Below, one piece after another: positions 34,601 to 45,425 of a DNA stretch of 64,000 bases. The translations under genes and the position numbers were made by a program. Each line of letters begins with the position of its first letter. Positions within the stretch are counted from its first letter, which is position 1. The notes beneath the pieces were generated by a model. The model saw nothing but the letters and a program-made list of their open reading frames with translations. It was not told the origin of the DNA and did not search any database. The stretch comes from Ophioderma brevispina (taxonomy: Eukaryota; Echinodermata; Ophiuroidea; Amphilepidida; Ophiodermatidae), in assembly GCA_023653785.1 (NCBI GenBank), contig JAMKCH010001664.1, positions 42,515 through 106,514 on the forward strand, in the 5' to 3' direction.

Positions 34601-34835
34601 GATCTAAGGTTTCCTTGCAGAAGAGGGTCGATCTGGAAGGCAGATCAGGATACTACTGGGGTGTGGAACAGCCCGCACAGGACAATGGAACATCTCCCGG
34701 TCTGCCCACTGCTGGAGCAACAAATGCACAAACAAGGACCAATAGCGGAATTCAGTGAAGCAGCGACGTTCGTACCCATCTCGGGCTGGCTCATTTTGAG
34801 AACCACAGTGTTTGGACACGATAAGAAGAAGAAGA
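31690..34835 (+). mobile_element. Jockey-superfamily-type LINE, endonuclease C-terminus to 3' tail (broken)
   Basis: Plus-strand blocks in order: an endonuclease GDFN-like WSDFNS (near 31788), then GQAVEEWLDNQQLRLLHD (31849-31902) and RWKRGYNPDLSIVSK (31933-31977). A linker contains RFNYRKANW-like sequence and IPRGCRPG. SYRPYT and YKLFERLLLNRIPPVIDEHL (33340-33400) follow. Motif A reads VDISAAIDTVNH near 33515-33550. Motif C is LYADDLGIS (33773-33799), with both aspartates present. The C-terminal block is EQTMQHLLVCPLLEQQ-like near 34670-34730 and FENHSVW-like near 34795. It ends in a GAAGAAGAAGAAG tail and a T run. A SINE (32761-33084) and a duplication of about 150 bp (33085-33240 and 33362-33510) disrupt it. 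It is inactive. Confidence 0.85.
32761..33084 (-). mobile_element. tRNA-headed SINE nested in the LINE
   Basis: On the minus strand a 74-base tRNA-like head (33084-33011) has A box TGGTCCAGTGGAT (33075-33063), anticodon loop CTCATGA (anticodon CAT, Met-like) and B box GGTTCGAGCCC (33031-33021). A central GTGCACTTGGGCAAGGCACT block follows, of a type shared by many animal SINEs. The tail GGCGCTTTATAAAATCCC plus (ATT)n matches the kind of 3' end seen on CR1/L2 LINEs, so it was probably mobilised by one. It lies inside the LINE reading frame and is therefore younger. Confidence 0.85.
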
Positions 34836-34837
34836 AG

Positions 34838-34872
<35 letters not shown>
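34816..34872. repeat. (GAA)n plus poly(T) run
   Basis: AAGAAGAAGAAGAAG is followed by about 32 consecutive T. The GAA part is the tail of the LINE. The T run may be a separate poly(A)-tailed insertion on the minus strand or a homopolymer artefact. Confidence 0.8.
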
Positions 34873-34876
<4 letters not shown>

Positions 34877-35144
34877 AAGCAGCAATAGCTGGGGAATAAT
34901 TTGTTATTTTGAGGAAGTTGTTATTTCAAAAATAGTAAAAATGAAAGAAATCACAAAATATAGAAGCAAAAAACGTATGGCGCCATCATGTCACAAAAAG
35001 AGATAGGGAAGAAATGACATGGAAATCAAAGAAATAGGATGACCGTTAAAATGAAGACTTAGGGGTCAGTTGGGTAGACGCGCTAGCTGTTACATTGAAA
35101 TTGAGATGAATGGGGAAAGATTTCGTCAGACACCTGATAGAGCC

Positions 35145-35275
35145 CAGAAAGGCTTATGTATTCGGCGCGGGCCCAGGCGCAGGCGCGGGCGCAGGCGCAG
35201 GTATACAAATGCGGGATTCTAAGGATTATATGGTAGGCCATTGCGTCTAAAAACTATGTTTTATGGGCCATTGCC
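35145..35275 (+). repeat. Dispersed repeat with GCGCAGGCGCGG minisatellite, copy 1
   Basis: The order is GGCTTATGTATTCGGCGCGG, then (GCGCAGGCGCGG) units, then ATGCGGGATTCT, ATTATATGGTAGGCC and TCTAAAAACTATGTTTT. It occurs inverted at 40150-40245 and as a partial direct copy at 38155-38235 that lacks the GC minisatellite. Confidence 0.75.
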
Positions 35276-35295
35276 TGAACCTAAAATTGTCACAA

Positions 35296-35995
35296 ATTAA
35301 TTATTCAAGGTTTCAAGTTCAAGTATTATTCAGCAGAAATATCGTACATGGACCAGAAAGTATAATACAGTTAATATATGACAGTACATAATACAAGAAG
35401 TATCAATGTAAACTGTACTAAGATGAATAGGTGCGGGATATGATAGCTAGGACCAGTAATGGACAACCAAATTGGGCTTATAATTATTTGCTGGCCCTGT
35501 AATCCATAAAGTTAAAATATACTCATATTACAATAATTACAATATTACAAAAATGACTCAAGTAAGGATGATATAAAATATTACAATGTAATATAAATAA
35601 CAAAATCAAAAAACTAACTATACAAACAACTGAACGGGGATACAGGATACGGGAATTGGACAAGAAAGACAGATTCTCAACAAACTTGCTGAGGATGTAG
35701 TAATATGCTATGAGGAAGCAGAGGTGAAGAGGTAGAGGTGAGGAAAAAAGGTAAGGAATAAAGATAGATGAGGTGCAAAAAAAAGGTGAGGGAGAAATAA
35801 GGACTTGGGGAGTAATTTTAAGAATATACTGGTTGATGAAAGTTTTTTTCAGTTGAGCTTAAAAGTATTTTGGTTTGTAATTGTAGTGATAGATCTGGGA
35901 GATCATTCCAAAGTTGTGCGCCGTGATACTGAATAAAAGTGCTTTAAGAGCACTTTTTTAAACCAAGAGTGAGACACTTTTGAAGGTTCACGGAA
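35296..35995 (-). mobile_element. CR1-type LINE tail, minus strand
   Basis: On the minus strand near 35928-35860 the sequence reads YHGAQLWNDLPDLSLQLQTK, the CR1 C-terminal block (YHGAxLWNxLP). Downstream sequence ends at CTTGAAACCTTGAA near 35310-35300, like the TTGAATTTGAATT end of the CR1 copy at 56830. Upstream it is cut near 35995 by a G run. Frameshifts are present. Confidence 0.7.
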
Positions 35996-35999
35996 AGGT

Positions 36000-37005
36000 C
36001 GGGAAGGGGGGGGGGGGGATATGACCTGCCAGCCTTAGTAACAGCAACAGTTCTACATCAACTTCCGGCGTACCCGATTGCTAGTCTTATTCAAAGAACT
36101 TGACTATACGATGGTTCCTGCGACTTCGGTCTTCACACTTCACAACTGCCATAGGCGAAGCCAAAGCGGACAGGGACCAGCGTAGCTTGACTAAAGGATG
36201 GCCTGCGTCAGATAAATTTTAAATCTAAATGACCGGATTGGAAATTGCACGTTGCGGAGGTTAATCCCTAACGGACGGATTTTTTCTTACAGATACGACG
36301 TAAGATTAGGTACCAGGGGGAATACTGAGGCTAACGGTTCAGATGATATGAAAATCTCAACCTTTTTGGGGTAAGTCAGGGGACGAGGTTGTGGATCACG
36401 ACATGTCCTTTGGGAGGTTTCCCGGAGATTTTGGACGGTACCGGTCTGTTTTTGGCTACTTTGTGTATTAATGGTTGTACCATGAAGGGGGTGGGGGGTG
36501 GGTAGGGGCACTCATATATTGAAGTGACGGGGATGTGCGGCATGGAGGTTTCAAAGTAGGGGGCATCGGTGAGAAATTTAAGGAAAAAAAGGCGGTAATT
36601 TGGTGAGGAGGATGCAAAACTGGGGGTCAATCAGTGCGCCCTTTTATTTTTTTTCATATTCGGAAAGAGGGGGGGGGAAACTGGTGTCTGATCTATGTAG
36701 GTGATTTTGTTTATTTTTCAGATTCCAAACCTCCCCCCTCTTTCAAATTAAATGGTGTGTCCCTCTTTCAAATAAATGGTTTCCAGTGTTAAATATTGGT
36801 CAATAAGTCCTTAAAATAAGTTCCTTACCACAGTAACCAATTTTTAACGAGGTTGAGTACAAAACTTGTTTGATTTGATCAAGACTGATTGTTTATGTGG
36901 TGTGGTGAAAAACTACGTCCATGCGACAATATTTTTAAAACTTGATATTTTTGCACATGCTTTACTTCGAACCAGCGGAGGGAAGACCACATGCCATTCC
37001 ATTTA
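36000..37005. other. Spacer with G homopolymers, nothing recognised
   Basis: G runs lie at about 36005-36018 and 36669-36677. Two short direct GGT-rich patches lie near 36480-36510. No coding motif or inverted ends are seen. Confidence 0.35.
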
Positions 37006-37011
37006 CTCCGC

Positions 37012-37062
37012 AACGCGAAGTGACGCGGACGCGAACGCGACGTGACGTGACGTGACGCGTAT
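37012..37062. repeat. (CGTGA / GACGCGAACGC) short tandem repeat
   Basis: GACGCGGACGCGAACGCGAC grades into CGTGACGTGACGTGACG. It is a CpG-rich simple repeat with TGACG half-CRE cores created by the repeat. Confidence 0.75.
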
Positions 37063-37399
37063 TAGATATAAGCAATATAGCTACATTTACATTGCTGAAA
37101 TAAAAATTTAAACATTACTCCAGTACGATACGATTTAAGGGGCACAAAACAATTTGAATACCGCCACCAAAATGCTTATTCTTTATTTGCATAATAACGC
37201 CATGGCCGATTTGATTTTTTTTCCCCAAAATATGCGCAAACTGATATTTAGGCCCATTAACATAAAATTTTGGACAAAAGTTAATTACCGTAAAAAAATG
37301 GCGTACGAAAAAACAAATATTGGGTTTCCACGTGGACCCCCCCCTCGTATACACTTAAGTGTTAAGTCAAAAAACATTAACATACATCGAACAATTATG

Positions 37400-37700
37400 C
37401 ACAATCCTCATGTGCCCCTGGGCCCCCTGACCGTGGTCCCTGCCCTGGGGTCCTCTTGGGGCCCCATGCCTCGGGATCCTTGACACTTGGCCCCTTCCTT
37501 CTGGGCCTCTGAGTCTCCCCGGGATCTCTGGGCCCCCGCCCATGCCCCTGGCCTCCTGCCCTTGGGCCCCTTTCCCCGCCCCCTTTCTCCCGCCACTTTC
37601 ACCCTCACTTCCCTTCCTTCCTTCCCCTTCCCTTCCCTTACCTCTTTCCTTCCCTACCATTTCCTCCCCTTCTTTCCTCCTTCCTTTCTTTTTATTATTT
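37400..37700. repeat. GC-rich GGGCCCC tract passing into (CCTT)n
   Basis: About 170 bp of GGGCCCC-rich sequence (37405-37580) is followed by CCTTCCTTCC repeats up to 37690. A minus-strand frame reads glycine- and proline-rich (GPRGPQGRDHGQGAQGH) and resembles a broken collagen repeat, but the glycine spacing is irregular and composition explains it. Confidence 0.6.
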
Positions 37701-38154
37701 AATAATAAAGGAGTTGGGATTATTCAGTCATTCATTCTTTCCTTCATTAATTCATGCATTAAATTTATTTCTACGCATTTATCTATGTTATAACATGTTT
37801 AATGCCATTTAGTTATTATTTCACATTTCCGCAGTTTGTTTCGTTTTTTTTTCGGAAATGTTTCCTTATTGTTCATTGAGATATTTTGAAGATAACAAAA
37901 TTCCTTGTTGTGAAAAACCTCTTCTTTTCATTATTTTGAGTAAATTTCAATTTTAACGTACAAGTGCATTGAAAGTAGTGAAAGTGACGAGGGCTTTGCC
38001 ATTCATAATTTATGCGGGTCGTATAACGTTAGTCTCACGCAGTACCAATTAGATAATGTATTCGCAGTCTGTGACATAGACTGTCACTGTGGGAAAATTG
38101 CCGAGCAATAGTTCTTTCACTACCGCAGACCCCACATGGATCAAAGTCAGAATC

Positions 38155-38235
38155 CGAATCGAATACATTAAGGCTTTTATGGTAGGCCGTTCTCACTAAA
38201 AAAACATGTTTTTTTGCTATTAGGTATGGAGCGCC
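38155..38235 (+). repeat. Dispersed repeat (35145 family), partial copy
   Basis: GAATACATTAAGGCTTTTAT, GGTAGGCC and CTAAAAAAACATGTTTTTTT match the right part of the 35145 repeat without its GC-rich minisatellite. Confidence 0.6.
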
Positions 38236-38239
38236 GAAG

Positions 38240-39390
38240 GTTCTAGTGCTAGACGTTATTGGTGTTTTCGATCTTTGCACCTCCTGGCACCAGTCCCACC
38301 CTGGGTCCTTTTTTATTAATTGTTGGCGGGTGGTCTCGGGGTCCCGTAGAAAGGTTTTGATTAGATGTAATCATTTCTTGTGGAATCACCCAACAAACTG
38401 GGGCCATACCACTTAGTTTGGGTCTTTTTAATCCGAGTCTCTCCCTATCATGCTATAGTTTCGGATCTAAATGTGTTTTGCCCCCCCCCCTCGAACCGAA
38501 AGTGGGTCAATTCGGTCGTTAGAAGGCCCTGCATTTTTCTGGGTTTTTGGTTGGCCCTAGGTTTGGGCTCTTAGTGGTGCCCAGGTTCCGTGCGGGGGGG
38601 GGGGGGGATTATCTCTTTTTTGAAAATCTTTTGTTTCTAAAATTTAAGCTTTTTCTTATTTTTCAGCCAATTTTTGAGATTTTAAACTCTGATTTGACGC
38701 TTGCCTTCTGTATTTTCACATATTCCTCTTTGTCGAATTACGTATGGCCTCTCACAGTCATGATAGAAATTACTTCCAAATGTCGATAGTCGCAATAACA
38801 CAAACAGTACAAAAACAATGGCAACATTTGGATTTTCATTTTTTTTTTTCCAACTGCTGTGTGGGGAGGCACATCCCGAATCCGCCTCAGACACAGTCCG
38901 TCCACCACATCCAGAATCCCGTCTATAGAAATTATATACGGTAAGATGGTTGATATTCTCGATCTTAGTAAGCAAAATGCACAAGGGCCATTCCTTCTGA
39001 ACGTCACACACGTTACCAAACTTCATTTTGCCTCCCATGACAAACAACCATCCAGTGAAAGTGAACATTATTCTTGATTAGGTTTGGACAAAATCTAACC
39101 AAAAAGAATGTTTCCACCTTTGCTAGATTCATTGTTTTGTCATGTGGAGAATGGCCCACAAATAAAAATGTTACTCCAATGGCAAAATTCGGGTTTCAAT
39201 ATTAATTTCCCCCAGCTTCTGAGGGGAACACCCCTCAAACACTGCAAGGCCAGTATGCAGCATTTATTGGGGGGGGGGGGCTTCGAAAATAGACTTTTTT
39301 TCGAAAAGAGTGGACTTTTTTCTTTAAAAATCATTATTTTACCATTTTGAAGCAAAATCATTCAATCGGAAAGGGGCCCAGGCATGCTCA
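38240..39390. other. Spacer with C/G homopolymers, nothing recognised
   Basis: G or C runs are seen near 38480, 38595 and 39270. Overlapping open frames on both strands near 38680-39080 have no recognisable domain. Confidence 0.35.
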
Positions 39391-39394
39391 TCAA

Positions 39395-39540
39395 CATTGG
39401 AACACAAAGCGGCCCAAAACACGGGAACCATCCCAACCCTCCGGGAAACTTCCAAATTGTTGCCCCTTTTGTTTTAAAAAATCATTATTTTGACCATTCT
39501 TGAACCAAATGGCCATTTGGGGTTCCAGAATGGTTTCAAC
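39395..39540. repeat. Dispersed repeat, partial pair with 40020-40140
   Basis: CGGGAA(A/C)CTTCCAAA, TTATTTTGACCA, and AATGGCCA(A)TTTGGG follow in the same order and orientation in both intervals. The function is unknown. Confidence 0.55.
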
Positions 39541-39621
39541 CATTGACACAAGGATGCCGAACACACATGGAACTGGGGGGGGGGGGATTTTTTTCCCTTT
39601 TTTCGAATTTGGGGGGGGGGT

Positions 39622-39775
39622 GGTCGGACACGATTTGCTCATTTGAGCATTCGTAATTTCCAAACGGTCATTTGGGGACTGCTACGTGCATTTATTATGG
39701 CAGTCTATGTCTCAGTGACATTACACAATCGGCTCTTTAAACCTCGTCAAAGATCTGGAGTAATATCATGAAAGT
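39622..39775. repeat. Dispersed repeat, copy 2 of the 20320 family
   Basis: GGACACGATTTGCTC, CTGCTACGTGCATTTATTAT, GGCAGTCTATGTC, AAAGATCTGG and TAATATCATGA match 20320-20480 in order and orientation. Confidence 0.65.
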
Positions 39776-40019
39776 TTTAGAAAACATATTTACGTCAAAT
39801 CCGTCGAGGGTTAGAGGATTAACCTCGCTGTAAAACAGTCCATATTTCCAATAAATTCATTTAGATTTAAATATTCTTGACCAGGCCGACAAGTTAGTCA
39901 AGCCTGTGTGTGACCGTTCGATATACGTAAGAGCGCCCTCCTACCGTTACGTCTTTGAATAGGAACTAGCACGCGTTTACCCGCCGAAGTTGCTGTAGGT
40001 TCTGTGCTGTTACTAGGTT

Positions 40020-40140
40020 GGCATGTCGTACCCCCCGATCTTCCGGGAACCTTCCAAAGTGTCCATTGTTGTTACAAATCGTTATTTTGACCAATTTGGA
40101 CAGAAATGGCCAATTTGGGTTTCAGGCAAATGTCCCAGTA
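40020..40140. repeat. Dispersed repeat, partner of 39395-39540
   Basis: It shares the CTTCCGGGAACCTTCCAAA, TTATTTTGACCA and AATGGCCAATTTGGG blocks with the upstream copy and directly abuts the inverted 35145-family repeat. Confidence 0.55.
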
Positions 40141-40149
40141 AAAACCATG

Positions 40150-40245
40150 TTTTTTAGACGCCCGGCCTACCATATAATCCTGAGAATCCCGCATTGGTAT
40201 GCCTGCGCCTGCGCCCGCGCCGAATACATAAAGCCCTGGGAAATA
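40150..40245 (-). repeat. Dispersed repeat (35145 family), inverted copy
   Basis: Read on the minus strand it gives GGCTTTATGTATTCGGCGCG, GGCGCAGGCGCAGGC, ATGCGGGATTCTCAGGATTA, TATGGTAGGCC and TCTAAAAAACATGG, collinear with 35150-35270. Confidence 0.75.
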
Positions 40246-40484
40246 CTACTCAGCTGCAGTTTTTTCTGAAAGAATAGACACCACTGGGCTTTGGAAAATG
40301 GAGAGCCTAGGTTGTGTGGCACATGCATATGCCCTATTTATTTTTCAGAATGATCAGCCCCATCCTCAATATGCTGACCTCTTTCTTTCCTTTTTTAATA
40401 ATGGAAATGTAAAAATCATTAGGTGTATATTTAGTTTATATGTATTTTATTTAAATTTATAGATAGAAACTGTTTTTGTATGCT

Positions 40485-40555
40485 GTGAGAAGCGCTTTAG
40501 ATACTTTGTTGTACGCTTATAAGTGACAATTATTATTATTATTACGAAAATACTA
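40485..40555 (+). mobile_element. CR1/L2-type 3' end fragment
   Basis: GAGAAGCGCTTTAGATACTT, then GTACGCTTATAAGTG and (ATT)n resembles the GCGCTTTGAG..GCGCTATATAA..(ATT)n end shared by CR1/L2 LINEs and their SINEs. Only the tail is recognisable. Confidence 0.5.
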
Positions 40556-41330
40556 CAACCAACCAACAACAAACAAAACACGAGGAAAAAACCCCCCCCC
40601 CCCCCCCCTCACAGGAACAATCTGATTTCTCAGCTTCTCCCTTTCCCGTCTTCTTTATTTTATTGTTATGTTTATTTTCGGTACTTGGGCATATCTTTGT
40701 CTAACCCGAAGGGAGCTATTCAATTATGCTGCGGTCCGCGTATCGATACATGAGACTATAAGCGCGTGCCATTGACACCACTTTGAGTTTGGTGTCCTTG
40801 GTCCCTGGATTCGCATTCAAAAGTTCACCGAGATGTTCGCAGGAGGTAATGCGGGGGGGGTGGGGGGGGATCACGGGGTTAGCTTTTTAAATCGATGCCT
40901 GCGCTGGATACATTTCCCTACGATTCGGGACAGGTCAGATCGAGCTATCCTCCCCGTTTGTACTAGTAAGTTCGCAGATCCCTGTTTAATTCGCGGTTTC
41001 GTTTTGACAAGTTGGTGTATAATTCGGGCGCGGGTAATTAGTACTGGCAGGCCATGATGTTGAACGCTGATAAGTCGTTCCATTTTTAAGTTATCATTTA
41101 ACAAAGTGCACGTCAAAACCCAAGAGTAGAGCAAGAGACTGGTGGGACAGTCTAGTATGCGCACACCATTACAGATTAGCAGTTCAAAATCAATTTATTT
41201 TTATAGCAACTAAATTTTTAGCAACGAAATTGGGTAAGGAATACAGAAATGCATATTTAGTACAAGATCATTGCTTATGTTTGTTAACATATTACCATAT
41301 ATTTTGGTGTTTTCGCTATATGGTGGCCGA

Positions 41331-41609
41331 CGTGCTAGTAACCTCTCCCCTTCAGGTTGTTTCTTCAAGGTGTTTCTTCGTTGTTGAAATGTGATCTATA
41401 TATATATATATATAATATAATCTATATATATAATAGATATTAGTATATATATCTATATATTACGTCTTTTCTTTGACGTCCACCATTGGCAATAAATTTC
41501 TTCTGAACATGATGCATGAAGCGGTGCTACATTTTGTTTTGCTTCGAAATGTCTTCTAATTGTGGCAATTATTATTTGCTATAAGTGGGAAGTGCTAGTA
41601 ACCTCTCCC
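41331..41609. repeat. Perfect 19-bp direct repeat flanking an AT microsatellite
   Basis: GTGCTAGTAACCTCTCCCC occurs at 41331-41349 and again at 41591-41609. Between them lies an (AT)n tract (41397-41460). The pair may be the remains of a tandem duplication of about 260 bp. Confidence 0.6.
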
Positions 41610-41839
41610 CGCGTTTTTTACAATTCCGTTTCTAATGTACGTTCTGCTTTTAAAAAAAACCGTCCTGCATGTATACTTGATTAAGCAGGTTGTATGACAT
41701 TTTAAGGTTTGCTTTGAACTTTGTGACTGTTGTAGTAAGTTTAGGCTATAGCTGAAATATTTGTAATTAAGATAGTAAGAACTAAGTTTGTACTTTTTAA
41801 GATATTGTGTTTGTACTTAGTGCATGGTTTGATGGTGAG

Positions 41840-41920
41840 CCTTATGTGTTTTTGTAAAGCGCCTTTGAGGTTGTACGAAGGCGCCTATAATCATGTGGTG
41901 GTTTTATTATTATATGATTA
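41840..41920 (+). mobile_element. CR1/L2-type 3' end fragment
   Basis: GTAAAGCGCCTTTGAGGTTG, then GAAGGCGCCTATAATCATG and TTATTATTAT forms the stem-like GCGCC..GGCGC end and ATT-rich tail of CR1/L2 elements. No coding part is left. Confidence 0.55.
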
Positions 41921-42896
41921 TTATTAATTGTGGTGGGCGGCCAGAAATCCTAGATTTGCCGTCGTCATTGGTTTTAACACGTATAAAAGCAAAGCGAAAC
42001 CCGGAAGCGCTATCTTGTCGGAAAATCTGATTTATTTTTATAATTATGTTATAAGCAATATTTTCATGTTCCATGAAAACGGAGCACGAGGACGATGGGC
42101 CAGGGAACACCACAACCGACCCCATCACATCAAGCGCCTAAATCGTTTCTGGTTCTTGTCTGCATTATTAGAGTACATATATTTTGAATTCATTTGGGTG
42201 CAATGAGTTGGCTATATGAAGGAACTGGCCCGCCATCTGTGTGGGATTATAATTGAGGAATCCCCACACCAAGCTTCGCAATAGGTCTTTCCCACTACTG
42301 CGATGTTGTTAAGGGGTTTGCGTGTTAGCGAATTACCTCGATAAAATTTTGTTGTAAATTCACATATGTGGTTTTTCAAGTGCTGATCAAGAATCTGAAA
42401 TAACATGGGGCTCACCGACTTTGTTTTTGAGCTATAGCCCAAAATAAAAAAGGTATCTGGGGTCCGCTTTTTAAACCACACACGTCTATGGAAAAAGTAA
42501 AAAAAATAAAAAAAATAAAAAAAATACAAAATTAAAACTACTCGTAGATTTTTTTTTAATTTTCAACTATGCCTATGATTGTGGTCCAATCTTAATTTTG
42601 AAATAAACAATAGGGGTCACCGACTTACTTTTTCCACTACATGCCTACAACCACTCAAATATTTGACACTTTTAATAAATTTGGGCAATATCCTTGGACG
42701 GCACAAACATCCGCGACACTTCGGGCACGCAGCAAAGCAGGACCGCAGGCGTAAAGATGCGCGATTTGAATGACGCAACAAACGCACCGTTGTCGGCGAT
42801 TCTGCGATTGATCCTTCCACCTCAAACCAATTTCTTATTTTGTCGATGACTGGGCTCTAAGTGGAGCTGACGGTGCAAATCAGCTGGGTGTTCATT

Positions 42897-43058
42897 AAGG
42901 TGACATCCTTTTCTGACTAACTTCTCTGACACCCTATGAATTCGGACCCCTTAACAGAATACCACTGAAACCGTGTGTTTATTCCGTTAGGTCGCGTTAA
43001 TTTTTCCGAATTCATAGGGTGTCAGAAAGGGTATGTCAGAAAAAGGGTTTCACCTTAT
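42897..43058. mobile_element. Palindromic MITE, about 160 bp with 50-bp inverted arms
   Basis: The left arm (AAGGTGACATCC, TTTTCTGAC, CTGACACCCTATGAATTCGG) and right arm (CCGAATTCATAGGGTGTCAG, GTCAGAAAAAGGG, TTTCACCTT) are reverse complements with few changes. The unpaired centre is about 58 bp. TA flanks both ends if the termini are AGGTGA/TCACCT, as expected for a Tc1/mariner-type target. A diverged second copy is at 43615-43755. Confidence 0.8.
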
Positions 43059-43139
43059 GGAAATCAGCTGTGTCGCGTAAACAGATCCCACGTCAAACCC
43101 CTAATCCAGTTTATGTCCCCGGCCGTAAAACTATAGAGG

Positions 43140-43545
43140 AAAATGTGATTTGTTTTGCGGGTTTTACACTAAATGGTTATTTGGAACAACACTGATCAAT
43201 TTAGACGAATGTTTGTTTACACTAATGGTTATTAGACCAATCGATAATTATAGAAAATGATTTAGAGAAATGGGCTTAGAACAATCTTTAGACCAACTGA
43301 TCATTAGACGAATGGGTTTATACGAAATAATTATAAGACCAACTGGTTATTAGACTAAATGGGCGTAAACCCAAATAATATGGACGAAGTAGCAATACCT
43401 GCCGACGAATGGCAATTGGATCATCTGGACCATGGTAATTAGATCAAGTGACAATAACAATGGTTATAACCATATGTGGCAATTAGATTATCCAAGATTT
43501 ATTACATAATTATTAGACGAAATGGATGAGACGACAAAAAAAACA
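43140..43545. repeat. Degenerate minisatellite, TTAGACCAAATGG type
   Basis: Variants of TTAGAC(C/G)AA(A)TGGTTA recur at short irregular spacing. They are the reverse complement of the CATTTGGTCTAAT array at 2840-3302, so the two lie in opposite orientation 40 kb apart. The array sits between two copies of the palindromic MITE. Confidence 0.75.
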
Positions 43546-43614
43546 AGTCTGTCCTGCATGGAGTCTGTATTTGCCCTCAACCCCCAGAAAATCGGGCGTT
43601 TCCTTTCCGCACCT

Positions 43615-43755
43615 TACCCATTGAACCAACAACTTCTTCGGACACATTTTTATCATTAGGAAACCTTAAACGGAATCAACATGTGCTTTATTTCCGTGAA
43701 GGTTTCCGAATTCATCAGTGTGTCCAAAAGTAAGTCAGATGGGTCAGGTTATCGG
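43615..43755. mobile_element. Diverged second copy of the palindromic MITE
   Basis: ACGGAATCAACATGTG, TTTCCGTGAAGG, then TTTCCGAATTCATCAGTGTG, AAGTAAGTCAGATGGGTCAG follow the order of the 42897 element's centre and right arm. The left arm is weak. Confidence 0.5.
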
Positions 43756-44019
43756 AGCATTACAGAAGTGTTGTGGTTGAAAATCGATTTGTTGAAATGC
43801 TAATATGACACCTGAAACATTAAAGGCACTGTCCATTGGTTTGCTAAATCAGAAAATCGGAAAATCATCCCAAATCATATTTTTGCATGTCTGTACCAAT
43901 TACATACCTAAAAGTTTATAAGACCAAAAGCTCCTCTAATAAGGACAACATCGAAGATTTTAGTCACTCTGCTGTCCTTACGGACACTTTCCTCGTTCGT
44001 CGTCGGGCAATCCAAATCA

Positions 44020-44275
44020 CAGTGAAAGATCCGTCATTATCCGTGATAGTTTCATCATCCGGTTGATCAGGCTGGGATTCCTCTTGGGGACCTCCACAAA
44101 CGCAGTTTGGTGAAAGTTCTACTCCAATCTTGTGAAGGAAGTTCTTTGTGCGACCAACGCCAGTTCTGAGTCTGTTGAGGTTGACCCAGCTTTCCTATCA
44201 AGGTCACAGCCTTGGGGCTTGCTAGATGGGCTGTCCACAAATGCTTTAGGTTCCAAGTAGAGATGACCATTGCTC
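44020..44275 (-). mobile_element. Jockey-superfamily-type LINE, C-terminal fragment
   Basis: On the minus strand 44207-44085 reads SWVNLNRLRTGVGRTKNFLH, KIGVELSPNCVCGGPQE, the conserved C-terminal block including the Cys motif (CxC). The frame stays open for about 80 codons. It is an isolated piece of the same superfamily as the copies at 12.3, 15.9, 31.7 and 59.4 kb. Confidence 0.75.
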
Positions 44276-44599
44276 ATATCATCTGTCATTGATCCAGGTT
44301 GATCGATATAGGGTAGTGGACTGTGACTGCAGTGTCTGGATTGGGTAGCAAAGTGATTCTACGTGGAATTCCTCGATCCTCACAGGGTGTTTGGGTGGGG
44401 GGATTGGCACCGGGAAGATAGGGACTAGAACTTTTGCTTACAAACAATTATTGAATGAAGATTCATATCTTTGAATATTGCCGTTTTCTCTTGTCCGGTT
44501 TTCTTCTTTTCTGTCCATTTTTTTTCAGTTCAAAAAATAACTGATACGAATTCTACAGACTTATAGCGGGTAACGGGGTGCAGGCCGTAGGCCTACGGT

Positions 44600-44945
44600 A
44601 CGGGGAAAGGGTTCACGCAGTTAATCGCGAATGGGTTCGTTTATCAGAAGAATCGCTATTTCGATTGTTCCTCTATCCGAAATTTCTTAATTACGAAGGG
44701 TTTATTAATGCGAAGGTTCCTTTTTCCGAAGGTGTGATAATCCGAAGGCTTGTTAATTCGAAGGTTCGTTATTCGAAAAAGAAATAAGGTTTCGTTTATC
44801 AGAACATTAAATAAGATTCGTTAGCTTATTCAATTTTCGGATCAACGAACTTTAATTTCCATTTTCGTATCAACGAACCTTGGGATGCTTCGGATAACGA
44901 GCATTCGGAATAAAAAAACTGGTATAAAGAAACAAATGTTCGGAA
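44600..44945. repeat. Foldback cluster of GGTTCGTTAAT / TTCGAA units
   Basis: The left half (44630-44775) repeats CGAAGGTTCGTTATTCGAA variants. The right half (44815-44920) carries the reverse complement (TTCGGATCAACGAAC, TTCGTATCAACGAACCTT). The two halves can fold on each other. A 70-codon open frame in the left half is repeat-encoded. Confidence 0.65.
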
Positions 44946-45267
44946 CCTTTTCTAGAAACGCCCTACGAAATGTATAGGAAATAATATAGTACAGTATAGG
45001 AAACTTGCTTAGGGTAGCTAATGTGTGCTAACGATCTATTAGTGTGTCAAATTCCCGCTTCGAAAATACTGTTTAGGGTGCTCTTTCTGTTTATACGTGG
45101 TCACGGAGGATACACCCTTTCATGATAAGTGTCCCTGGGAAATTTAATGATTTGGTATCAGTAGAAGTTCATAATGTTCTCATGCATAATTTAAGGCCCG
45201 GGAATGTTTCCTTTTGATCTATCATAGAGCTATAAAATAAACATTTCTAGCTGCTATGGGCAAAAAC

Positions 45268-45425
45268 ATCTCATCATCGCATCAGCATCAACATCATCGT
45301 CATCATCATCGCACGTCATCGTCAATCGTCCGCATGACGTCCATCGTTATAATCGCCAGTCATAATTGTCGCCATCGTCATTGTCATCGTTAATTGGTCA
45401 GTAATATCGTCATCGTCACTAGTCA
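45268..45425. repeat. Degenerate (CATCGT)n trinucleotide-type repeat
   Basis: CATCATCGTCATC units with interruptions cover about 150 bp. Translation gives His/Asp/Ser-rich noise. Confidence 0.8.

Noticed and set aside
37367..37660. Collagen-like Gly-X-Y frame on the minus strand
   Set aside because: Glycine falls at every third position only in about half of the triplets. The GGGCCCC-rich composition explains the residues, and the frame runs on into a CCTT simple repeat.
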